DNA of 64,000 bases. Origin: Paenibacillus sp. FSL R5-0517 (lineage in GTDB: Bacteria; Bacillota; Bacilli; Paenibacillales; Paenibacillaceae). Positions 42,414-49,275 of this stretch are shown one piece after another. The position numbers were made by a program, and so were the translations under genes. Positions within the stretch are counted from its first letter, which is position 1. Every line of letters begins with the position of its first letter. The notes beneath the pieces were generated by a model that was not told where the DNA came from, did no database searches, and worked only from the letters and a program-made list of their open reading frames with translations. Where the stretch lies: positions 62,001-126,000 of the forward strand of contig NZ_CP150235.1 in the NCBI RefSeq assembly GCF_037974355.1. The letters are read 5' to 3'.

Positions 42414-43232
42414 TTAATTTCCTCCGCCAACGGCTTTTACATTGGTATTGTTACTTTGATACTTCCGAATGATAGAAACCTCTACACGGCGATTCTGTGC
42501 CCGTCCGGCATTGGTGTCATTACTGGCAACCGGGTGATACTCTCCATAACCACTTGGTGTGAATTTGGAAGGGTCCAATTGTGTGTTCAGCAACAGGATT
42601 TTCAGGAAGTTAAGCGCACGGTCTGCACTCAGATCCCAGTTATCCTTATATTGGTTGTTCGAAATGGGAATATTATCGGTATGACCGGATACAACCACTT
42701 CGTATTCAGGAAATTCTTGCAGCATGCTTGAAATGGCTTTGGCCAGGGATCGTGATTCAGGCTTCACATCTGCTCGGCCTGAGGAGAACAGGGCGTTATC
42801 ACTGATGGTGATTTTCAATTCAGACTGATTCAGCTTGGTGTTCAGCTGGTCCGAAAGGCCGTTCTTCGAGATATACTGGTCAAGCCGTTTCTTGAGCTTC
42901 TCCAGATCTTCCTGCTCTTTTTGAGCCATTTGTGCATCCGTAATCTGAGCTGGTGTTTTTTTAGTGATTTCTGTAGGTTCCTGTTTGTTCTTACCCAAGT
43001 CAACACCTGGCGTATCCGGATTCATGGACGTATGATCCAGAATACCAGAGCCTCCATTCAATGCACTACTTAGTGCGGAAGCCATCTGCTCGAACTTGGC
43101 CGCATCGAGTGAACTCATGGAGAACAACGTGATAAACAGGGCAAGCAACAAGGTCATCAAGTCAGAATAGGGAAGCAACCAGCTCTCGTCTATATGTTCT
43201 TCATGTGGTTCGTGCTTTTTAGCCTTTTTCAC
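42414..43232 (-). CDS. motB: Flagellar motor stator protein MotB
   Basis: 272 residues. The N-terminus is cytosolic and charged (KKAKKHEPHEEHIDESW), followed by one membrane helix with the proton-channel aspartate in LLPYSDLMTLLLALFITLFSMS (about D24), a plug and linker, then an OmpA-like peptidoglycan-binding domain (ALFSSGRADVKPESRSLAKAISSML, VSGHTDNIPI, LSADRALNFLKILL, AQNRRVEVSII). A Gly/Ser/Thr-rich linker (SSALNGGSGILDHTS) separates them. It overlaps motA by 14 bp. The aspartate together with the MotA context suggests a proton-type stator (not MotPS), but ion specificity is not certain. Confidence 0.95.
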   Translation of the reverse strand: MKKAKKHEPHEEHIDESWLLPYSDLMTLLLALFITLFSMSSLDAAKFEQMASALSSALNGGSGILDHTSMNPDTPGVDLGKNKQEPTEITKKTPAQITDAQMAQKEQEDLEKLKKRLDQYISKNGLSDQLNTKLNQSELKITISDNALFSSGRADVKPESRSLAKAISSMLQEFPEYEVVVSGHTDNIPISNNQYKDNWDLSADRALNFLKILLLNTQLDPSKFTPSGYGEYHPVASNDTNAGRAQNRRVEVSIIRKYQSNNTNVKAVGGGN

Positions 43233-44019
43233 CTGATGATCCCTCCTTCTCTTCCAGTTGTTTGCGTTCGGAAGGTGTCAGGAATACAGATAACTTTTGA
43301 TTGATGGCAATGGTGGATACACCAGATTGTATGGATAACAACCCTTCAACCATCATCAGCTTGATCTCCATTTCTTGCTTGGACATCCGCTTCAGTTTGT
43401 TAGACATCGGGTGCCATAACACGTAACCACTAAATATACCAAGGAGTGTTGCGATAAATGCTGCCGCAATCGCATGGGAGAGTTTCTCCATGTCACTAAG
43501 ATCGGCAAGTGCTGCGATGAGACCTACAACGGCCCCGAGAACCCCGAGCGTTGGCGCGTACATCCCCGCCTGGGCGAAGATCAAGGCACCGCCGCGGTGG
43601 CGCTCCTCTGTAGCATGAATATCTTCCATCAGTACATCACTTACAAATTCCTGATCGTTGCCGTCGATAATCATACGCATACCGCCACGAAGGAACTGAT
43701 CGTCAATCTCTTCTACTTTTGATTCCAGTGCAAGCAAACCTTCACGACGGGTAGTGGAAGCCCAATCCATAAACGTGCCGATCAGAGACACTCGATCAAT
43801 AAGTACTTGATTTTTGAAAATAATCGCGAAAAGCTTAGGAATTTTCTTAACTTCTGACATAGGAAATGCAATAAAAATGGTTCCTGCCGTACCAACAAAG
43901 ATAATAACGTAGGCTGCCGGATTGTTAACCAGGTTGATTAAGGGCGCACCCTTCAGGAACATACCGAGTACAAGGGAGACCAGCCCAAAAACTAGTCCAA
44001 TAATCGTTGAAATGTTCAT
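43219..44019 (-). CDS. motA: Flagellar motor stator protein MotA
   Basis: 266 residues from ATG 44019 (GAGGTG upstream); longer upstream starts are unlikely. Four membrane segments: NISTIIGLVFGLVSLVLGMFL, PAAYVIIFVGTAGTIFIAFPM, MYAPTLGVLGAVVGLIAALADL and LSHAIAAAFIATLLGIFSGYVLWHPM. The cytosolic loop carries charged residues that contact FliG (STTRREGLLALESKVEEID). The pair motA-motB is not next to any other flagellar gene, as in B. subtilis. Together they torque the flagellum using the ion gradient. Confidence 0.95.
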   Translation of the reverse strand: MNISTIIGLVFGLVSLVLGMFLKGAPLINLVNNPAAYVIIFVGTAGTIFIAFPMSEVKKIPKLFAIIFKNQVLIDRVSLIGTFMDWASTTRREGLLALESKVEEIDDQFLRGGMRMIIDGNDQEFVSDVLMEDIHATEERHRGGALIFAQAGMYAPTLGVLGAVVGLIAALADLSDMEKLSHAIAAAFIATLLGIFSGYVLWHPMSNKLKRMSKQEMEIKLMMVEGLLSIQSGVSTIAINQKLSVFLTPSERKQLEEKEGSSGEKG

Positions 44020-44253
44020 CATACACCTCATCCATGAGATAAAATTGAATCCTTTCAAGCGGCTGTATTCGGGCTTCCGGACGAATTTTTGGCCGCAATC
44101 CGTTCAATGTTAGGCATTCCTTGCGGTTGCTAAAACAGTTCAAACGGTCATATATAGTATTTATCGACCAGAAGGCCTTTTTTTTTAAGGGCTATTTTCA
44201 GGTATAATAAGATCAAATCCGCTCCTTAGGGGCCGAATAGGAGTGAAAAGCCA

Positions 44254-44547
44254 ATGGGCGTAAAGCATGGACGGGATTATGAAGGAATTTTGACAGATCT
44301 GACAACGGCAATTGGACGCATACCGGATCGGTATGTTTTCTTTGAAATGGACGCGGAAGAGTGGGAGAGACTCGCTGCACCTGAGCAACTTGAAGTGGAT
44401 GAGGCGTTGGCGGAAGATTTGTTCTATGCACTGGGCGAAGAGTCTGTGATTCCGGTTGGAAGTGGCGTGGTCATCCATGATAAGGAACAGCACCGCATTC
44501 ATATTCTGATCGGGGAAGAAGAGTTAACATTTGTACCTTTAATCTAG
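44254..44547 (+). CDS. Conserved-looking 97-residue cytosolic protein
   Basis: Acidic protein without membrane segments. Sequence starts with helix DYEGILTDLTTAIGRIPDRYVFFEMDAEEWERLAAPEQLEVDEALAEDLFYALGEES, then strands VIPVGSGVVIHDKEQHRIHILIGEEELTFVPL. AGGAGTG precedes ATG 44254. I do not recognise a family. It stands alone: motA is convergent-divergent on the other strand, and the next gene is over 250 bp away. That gap (44548-44798) contains nothing I can name. Confidence 0.7.
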   Translation: MGVKHGRDYEGILTDLTTAIGRIPDRYVFFEMDAEEWERLAAPEQLEVDEALAEDLFYALGEESVIPVGSGVVIHDKEQHRIHILIGEEELTFVPLI

Positions 44548-44798
44548 TGTATATACATGCATTTTAAGGTGTATGAATGGAACTGGAATTTTCCACAAAG
44601 CCTTATGGTTAGTGGTTCTACGCCATATAAGTTGATTGGATTTTGAAGCTTGTCCGTGGTAAGATGTTACTCGTGAAATGGGCTGATCGCATGGCGATGA
44701 GCCTGGCCTTTGAGGTTGCTGACGATAGCACCGAAGGTGTTGGTGGTTATACGGACGCACGTCTGTAATGTACCATCCTATGGGGAGGAAGATAACGC

Positions 44799-45095
44799 AT
44801 GGTTTTTTCGCAAGAGGAAGTCGAAGCTCATCTGGGAAGGCTGGAAGGCTGGGAACTGGAAGAGGGACGGTGGATTGTACGCAAATTTGTGTTCTCCAAC
44901 TACATGAAAGGGATTGCATTTGTGGATGAGGTCGCTGCGATCTCGGAAGCGTTCAATCATCATCCTTTTATTACGATTGACTATACAACGGTTACGCTGC
45001 GTCTCACGTCATGGGATGCGGGCGGTATTACATCTGTAGATATTAAGGAAGCAGGGCAGTACAACGAAGCTTATGACAAAATGAGGTCGGAATAA
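44799..45095 (+). CDS. phhB: Pterin-4a-carbinolamine dehydratase
   Basis: 98 residues, the full DCoH/PCD fold: ERLEGW-type start (HLGRLEGWELEEGRWIVRKFVF), KGIAFVDEVAAISEAFNHHPFITIDYTTVTLRLTSWDAGGITSVDI. The active-site histidines HHP and the conserved T-x-D near the C-terminus are present. It recycles carbinolamine pterin produced by aromatic amino acid hydroxylases. No hydroxylase gene is in the window, so it may serve another pterin step or be a remnant role, as in several Bacillales. GGGGAGG precedes ATG 44799. Confidence 0.9.
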   Translation: MVFSQEEVEAHLGRLEGWELEEGRWIVRKFVFSNYMKGIAFVDEVAAISEAFNHHPFITIDYTTVTLRLTSWDAGGITSVDIKEAGQYNEAYDKMRSE

Positions 45096-45140
45096 CGAAG
45101 TTGGTTATTATCGCGCGGCCGGAAGTGAGTGAACCCATAC

Positions 45141-46124
45141 ATGTCAGACTATAATCAGGAACAACCTCTTATTGCTGTCGTAGGCAGTCTCAATATGGAT
45201 CTCGTGGTGAAGACAGATACGATTCCGGAAGAGGGAGAGACAGTGAGCGGTGAGGAACTCCACTATCTCGCTGGCGGCAAAGGTGCAAATCAAGCTGTCG
45301 CTGCTGCGCGTCTGGGTGGACAGACCACAATGATTGGTGCGGTGGGATCGGATAGTTTTGGCGAACGTCTGCTGCACAGTCTGACGGAAAGTGGTGCAGA
45401 TGTCTCGCAGGTTCGCAGATTGGAAGACACGGTTACAGGGACAGCTTCCATCTGGCTCTCTCGAGGAGACAATCGGATTATCGTTATTCCTGGTGCGAAC
45501 GGGCAAGTAGTGCCTGAGATGCTGGAAGAAGCGGATACGGTAAAAAGCCTGACTGCAGCCGCAGCGGTGCTGCTACAGCTGGAGATCCCGCTGCCAGCGG
45601 TTACCCGCGCCGCCCAACTGGCGGCTGAAGGCAGCGCACTGGTGGTGCTCAACCCGGCTCCCGCGGTGCCGGGTCTGCCCCAGGAGCTCCTGCGGTGCGT
45701 CGACGTTGTCACGCCGAACCGCAGTGAGCTTGCCGTGCTGACCGGCCGGGATCATCTCCGGCCGGAAGACCTGGATGCGGCGGTCGCAGAGCTCGCCGCA
45801 TCCCTCGGGGCGGCTGTCGTCACGACGCTTGGCCCCGAGGGGGCTGTGTACGCGGCGGCGCCTGGTGGCCGCGTACAGGCAGGGCGTGCCGGCGCATGCC
45901 GTGCGCCCGGCTACGCCGTAAGCGCCGTCGATACGACCGGCGCTGGCGATTGCTTCAACGGCGCGTTGGCGGTAGCCCTCGCGCGCGGTGAGACGTTGGA
46001 CGCGGCCGTAGGCTTCGCCATGGGTGCGGCCGCGTTATCCGTGACGAAGCTCGGCGCCCAGTCCGGGATGCCGTCCGCACGTGAAGTGGAGGCCTTTCTG
46101 GCCGAGCATGCGGCAGATGCCTAA
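45141..46124 (+). CDS. rbsK: Ribokinase (PfkB family)
   Basis: 327 residues from ATG 45141; GTG 45129 is a weaker alternative. PfkB signature 1 is GGKGANQAVAAARLGG near residue 40, and signature 2 DTTGAGDCFNGALAVAL with catalytic Asp near residue 260. It phosphorylates ribose or a related sugar at O5/O1. No ribose transporter (rbsA-D) is linked. The second half (from about 45540) is strikingly GC-rich: by hand count lines 45601-45840 are about 70-75% GC against 48% around 45181-45240, with no change in frame or motif. That points to recombination with DNA of higher GC. Confidence 0.9.
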   Translation: MSDYNQEQPLIAVVGSLNMDLVVKTDTIPEEGETVSGEELHYLAGGKGANQAVAAARLGGQTTMIGAVGSDSFGERLLHSLTESGADVSQVRRLEDTVTGTASIWLSRGDNRIIVIPGANGQVVPEMLEEADTVKSLTAAAAVLLQLEIPLPAVTRAAQLAAEGSALVVLNPAPAVPGLPQELLRCVDVVTPNRSELAVLTGRDHLRPEDLDAAVAELAASLGAAVVTTLGPEGAVYAAAPGGRVQAGRAGACRAPGYAVSAVDTTGAGDCFNGALAVALARGETLDAAVGFAMGAAALSVTKLGAQSGMPSAREVEAFLAEHAADA

Positions 46125-46130
46125 TCAATA

Positions 46131-46187
46131 GCATAACAAAGAGGCTCTTATTCTCCCAAAAGGGGATTAAGGGCCTCTTTGTTATGC
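46131..46187. terminator. Bidirectional terminator between rbsK and the cytochrome c gene
   Basis: GCATAACAAAGAGGC pairs perfectly (15 bp) with GCCTCTTTGTTATGC; inner CTCCC/GGGGA adds to it. Convergent genes use both directions; T residues are inside the stem. Confidence 0.7.
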
Positions 46188-46198
46188 GCGTGCAGAGA

Positions 46199-46558
46199 TT
46201 ATTTCTTCTCTGACAGCCACATGGCGATATTAGCAATCTCTTCATCCTGCAGTTTGCCCTTGAAGGAAGGCATGCCGCCACCTTTACCTTTGACAATCGT
46301 AGTGTAGATCTTCTCCAGATCATCCTGGCTGCCGATGTTTGCTAGAGCAGGTCCTACACCACCCTGAAGCTGATCCCCGTGACAGGAGATACAATTGGCT
46401 TTGACCAGTGCTTCAGCCTGTCCGGCATCCAATGTGACTTCCGGCATGGTTGGCTTGGCTTCTTCAGCCACTTCTTCTTTCCCTGGAAGCGTAAACATTA
46501 AAACAATAGCTAAAGCGCATGCTGCAAAAAATACTCCGCTCATGATCCATTTGTGCAT
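46199..46558 (-). CDS. Membrane-anchored c-type cytochrome (c550-like)
   Basis: 119 residues: one N-terminal anchor (WIMSGVFFAACALAIVLMFTLP), an acidic linker, then a small cytochrome c domain with the haem motif CISCH (about residue 57) and the axial Met in GMPSFKGKL. Matches the layout of B. subtilis CccA (120 residues), an electron carrier on the outer membrane face. The haem is attached by the Ccs/Res system outside the window. Monocistronic; the ribosome site GGGGACATAAGG-type sequence precedes the ATG. Confidence 0.9.
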   Translation of the reverse strand: MHKWIMSGVFFAACALAIVLMFTLPGKEEVAEEAKPTMPEVTLDAGQAEALVKANCISCHGDQLQGGVGPALANIGSQDDLEKIYTTIVKGKGGGMPSFKGKLQDEEIANIAMWLSEKK

Positions 46559-46708
46559 CCCTTATGTCCCCTCCAGAATGAAAGATCATCTAACCTGAAA
46601 CTATCCATATCATTATAACGGAACCTGTACTGACATCATAGCATTTTGTGGGAAATTTTTGAACTAATCACATAACAAGGCGCAAATTTGGTTGTTTTGC
46701 AATGGATT

Positions 46709-47200
46709 TTAATCACGAGGCCCTTCATAAACCATACAGTGAAAGGGCTTCAAGCCGCTTGGGGTCTGTCGTTCGTATGTATCCTGGGTGACAAATCCAC
46801 TCTTTAGATAGACTTGAATGGCACGAGCATTCCAAGTGAGCACTTCCAGATCAATCTCATTCGTGGGATTTCGGCGAATAGCTTCCTGTACAATGGCCGT
46901 GACAAAGGCTGTCCCTTGACCCTGTCCGCAAAGCTCTGGATGCATCCCGAGGCCAATCCGGGTTACCCCTTGAAGTGGGAAGTATTGAGCAAATCCACAT
47001 ATACGATCATTCTGATCCAGGACGATCGCATATTGCTCCTGCCGCAGTTGTGCATCTCCGAATTCCACTTCCAGCGCTTTCATCTGCTCCCAGGGGAGCC
47101 AGCTATAGATATTGTAAGGCGGATCATACTGCCAACTGCAGATGAGCTCCGCATGTTCTTCTTGCATCGGTACAACATGAAACGTCACAGGGGCTTCCTT
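46709..47200 (-). CDS. GNAT acetyltransferase
   Basis: 163 residues from ATG 47200, with AAAGGAG 11 bases upstream. Motifs: AELICSWQYDPPYNIYSW at the start, GFAQYFPLQGVTRIGLGMHPELCGQGQGTAFVTAIVQEAI with the acetyl-CoA loop Q/RGxGxG/A, LEVLTWNARAIQVYLKSGF and a C-terminal strand. The PPYNIYSW segment occurs in a Bacillales group of GNATs acting on aminoglycoside-like or protein substrates; which is unknown. Its terminator is not obvious. Confidence 0.88.
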   Translation of the reverse strand, partial: KEAPVTFHVVPMQEEHAELICSWQYDPPYNIYSWLPWEQMKALEVEFGDAQLRQEQYAIVLDQNDRICGFAQYFPLQGVTRIGLGMHPELCGQGQGTAFVTAIVQEAIRRNPTNEIDLEVLTWNARAIQVYLKSGFVTQDTYERQTPSGLKPFHCMVYEGPRD

Positions 47201-47443
47201 CATACGTCTGCATGCTCCTTTCCTTGACACAGAACTCTTAGTTCACTCTACAAAAGAGATATTGATTTGGCAAGTTTCCCTTTACCAGAAAAATATGAAA
47301 CAAAAGTTCCGGTAATTCCGTTTATATTATAACAGGGTGGGTAAAAACATCATAAGGGCACGGACGAACGAGGACAAAATGAGCCTGTTGATGTTGCAGG
47401 ATAGCCCCGAGCGTAACTTGCAATATGAATCAGGATGGAAGCA

Positions 47444-47490
47444 CAAAAAAACCGCCGGATACATTCCTGCGGAGAATGTACCGGGCGGTT
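47444..47490 (-). terminator. Terminator of the NlpC/P60 gene
   Basis: On the minus strand AACCGCCCGGTACATTCT pairs with AGGAATGTATCCGGCGGTT, followed by TTTTTTT. The rest of 47201-47556 contains nothing further; an 86-codon + strand frame across this hairpin is not credible. Confidence 0.85.
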
Positions 47491-47556
47491 CTGTTATGCT
47501 TCTTGCTTCGTTACAGTATGGTTCATGGTTACAGTATCATGTTGCTCAGCTTGTCC

Positions 47557-48027
47557 CTAGTCAAGGGCCAGTGATTCATACGCGTCCGTGCTCATAATCC
47601 GTTTAGCGCCAACATAACGATTGGCCCAATAGCTTTCACTCAATGCACTGATCGTAACGCCTTTGGAAGAAGAAGAGTGTGCGAACTTTCCATCCCCTAC
47701 AAAGATTCCTACATGGGATACGCCTTTACCTGTAGTATTAAAGAATACCAGATCGCCAGCTCTCATTTCCATGCGGGATACGGAATCGCCCATGTCGAAT
47801 TGGGAACTGGATTGGCGTGCCAAATCAATACCCAATTTGTCGAATACATACCGTGTAAATCCGGAGCAGTCAAAGCCGTTAAGCGTTGTTCCCCCACTTT
47901 TGTATGTAGTTCCCATTGCTGAATCAATTACTTTATCCATTTTTGAATCTGCGAATGCGCTACCTGCACCAAGCGATAATGCGAATGTGATGCTAAGTAC
48001 AGCTGCGGTTAATTTCTTCTTGAACAA
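47557..48027 (-). CDS. Secreted NlpC/P60 cell-wall endopeptidase
   Basis: 156 residues from TTG 48027 (GGAAGGGGAATATCTC upstream). A signal peptide (FKKKLTAAVLSITFALSLGAGSAFA) is followed directly by one NlpC/P60 domain: nucleophile in NGFDCSGFTRYVF (about C58), catalytic His in GVSHVGIFVGDGKFAHSSS, and the third polar residue later. No LysM or SH3 domain is present, so it is a minimal D,L-endopeptidase cutting peptidoglycan stem peptides. The c-di-AMP riboswitch immediately upstream couples its expression to cell-wall and osmotic state. Confidence 0.93.
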   Translation of the reverse strand: MFKKKLTAAVLSITFALSLGAGSAFADSKMDKVIDSAMGTTYKSGGTTLNGFDCSGFTRYVFDKLGIDLARQSSSQFDMGDSVSRMEMRAGDLVFFNTTGKGVSHVGIFVGDGKFAHSSSSKGVTISALSESYWANRYVGAKRIMSTDAYESLALD

Positions 48028-48041
48028 GAGATATTCCCCTT

Positions 48042-48180
48042 CCAACGCCTGCGAGGTTAGCTTAAGGATTCGGTTGAAGGTCCCCTATGATCCCTCTGTA
48101 GCAAGATCAATTCACCCATAACTGGTTCCCCCGCTTCCCAGGTGCCAGGAATTTGGCTATGCTAGTTATGCACCTGCGAA
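48042..48180 (-). ncRNA. c-di-AMP riboswitch (ydaO/yuaA type)
   Basis: Minus-strand leader of the NlpC/P60 gene. It carries the family hallmarks: GCGGGGGAACC followed by TGGGTGAAT, ATAGGGGACCTTCAACCGAATCC and TAAGCTAACCTCGCAGGCGTT, in that order over 139 nt. An AGGTGC/GCACCT hairpin precedes GGGGGAACC. Riboswitches of this family bind c-di-AMP and usually turn off wall-hydrolase or K+ transport genes when the nucleotide is high. No separate Rho-independent terminator is obvious between it and the gene, so control may be at ribosome access, or through a terminator within its 3' part. Confidence 0.87.
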
Positions 48181-48264
48181 ATCAAGAAATGACGATTTAA
48201 TTTTAAGTAGTTACAAATATGAATGTAAAGATTACAAAGTTGTTACTAAAAACTCACTGCGATT

Positions 48265-48293
48265 ATTGTAACAGAGGAGTACGTCTTTGGCAA
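48265..48293 (-). promoter_or_regulatory. Promoter of the riboswitch-NlpC/P60 transcript
   Basis: Minus strand TTGCCA (48288-48293), 17 bp, TACAAT (48265-48270), about 80 bp before the riboswitch core. Confidence 0.7.
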
Positions 48294-48309
48294 CGTTTAG
48301 CAACAAAAT

Positions 48310-48353
48310 TAGCAAAAAAAACCTCGACCTTTGACGGGGAAAGGTTGAGGTTT
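48310..48353 (-). terminator. Terminator of the M1 peptidase operon
   Basis: On the minus strand AACCTCAACCTTT pairs with AAAGGTCGAGGTT, then TTTTTTT. Confidence 0.85.
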
Positions 48354-48413
48354 GCCTATTTATAAGTACATAGCAAGCCATGAGTTTAACATGTGATGGT
48401 AACAATTTTTAAA

Positions 48414-49274
48414 CTAAATGCTCTCACCTTTGGATACTTTGGACTGCCACAATCGGAAATGGCTGCATATTTTCCACAGACTCAATAGACATCTGGCAAG
48501 TGGATACGTCTGCTGTAGTATAAGTCCGGTAAGTCCCGTTAATAACCATGAGGCTGAAGTGAATGCCCCAAAGACGAGTAAGTGGACTCCGCCCAGCAGG
48601 AGAGCAATGCCGATAACGGCGATGAGATGACGCAGTGCAATCCAGAGTGCTTTGAGGGTGCCGTGAGCCCCGCCTTCTCCTTCTGGTGCCGACACACCGA
48701 ACTGCATGTAGAGCATGACATGGTGGATGACCCATCCATATACAATCCAGGCAGCAACATAAGGTATACCAGGCAAAAGTAATTGAAGGGAATGAAATCC
48801 GTCCATGAGGATCGAGTAGAGCTTCGGTATGAGCCAGTAGGCGGGCAGAAGTATCAATAATGTACGTATGGTGTGCAGCAGCAGCATCGGTTTCCACAGT
48901 TTTTTGATTCCACGGACGAATGGGATGCGCTCTTCTGTAGAATTAAAGTGCTGAAGTGAGTAGAGCAGTCCTGCCTGAATAAGGGGGCTGATCAACATGC
49001 GAACCAGCAGCATGCCCCCCAGAATCCATAGATAACGATGAACCTCCGGATGGGTAGATAGGTTAAGTTGGCTTTCCATTTTGAACAAAAGTGTACTCAG
49101 TTCCCCGGCATCAGAATCTGGATAGCGCAGGAGGAGTGGGATGACTGCCGATTGTACCATTCGATAGAAGAAATATCCCCAAATGAGTTGATAAAGAAAT
49201 AAGAGTGCCGCAATGAACATATGCTGACGGACGAGAAACCAGCCTTCACGTATTTTCGCTTTCACCGTATCCAC
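48414..49274 (-). CDS. Polytopic membrane protein of unknown function
   Basis: 286 residues with about six hydrophobic segments (MFIAALLFLYQLIWGYFFYRMV, YLWILGGMLLVRMLISPLIQAG, MLLLHTIRTLLILLPAYWLI, YVAAWIVYGWVIHHVMLYM, LIAVIGIALLLGGVHLLVFGAFT, LLTGLTGLILQQ). It starts at GTG 49274, one base after the M1 peptidase stop, with GGAGGTC upstream, so the two are one operon and coupled. No catalytic motif or recognised domain; shape is like DUF975/permease-type membrane proteins. It may support the protease or an export step, but that is speculation. Confidence 0.75.
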   Translation of the reverse strand: MDTVKAKIREGWFLVRQHMFIAALLFLYQLIWGYFFYRMVQSAVIPLLLRYPDSDAGELSTLLFKMESQLNLSTHPEVHRYLWILGGMLLVRMLISPLIQAGLLYSLQHFNSTEERIPFVRGIKKLWKPMLLLHTIRTLLILLPAYWLIPKLYSILMDGFHSLQLLLPGIPYVAAWIVYGWVIHHVMLYMQFGVSAPEGEGGAHGTLKALWIALRHLIAVIGIALLLGGVHLLVFGAFTSASWLLTGLTGLILQQTYPLARCLLSLWKICSHFRLWQSKVSKGESI

Positions 49275-49275
49275 C

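Noticed and set aside
47337..47597. 86-codon + strand frame
   Set aside because: Runs through the NlpC/P60 terminator hairpin and into that gene's 3' end; no ribosome site.
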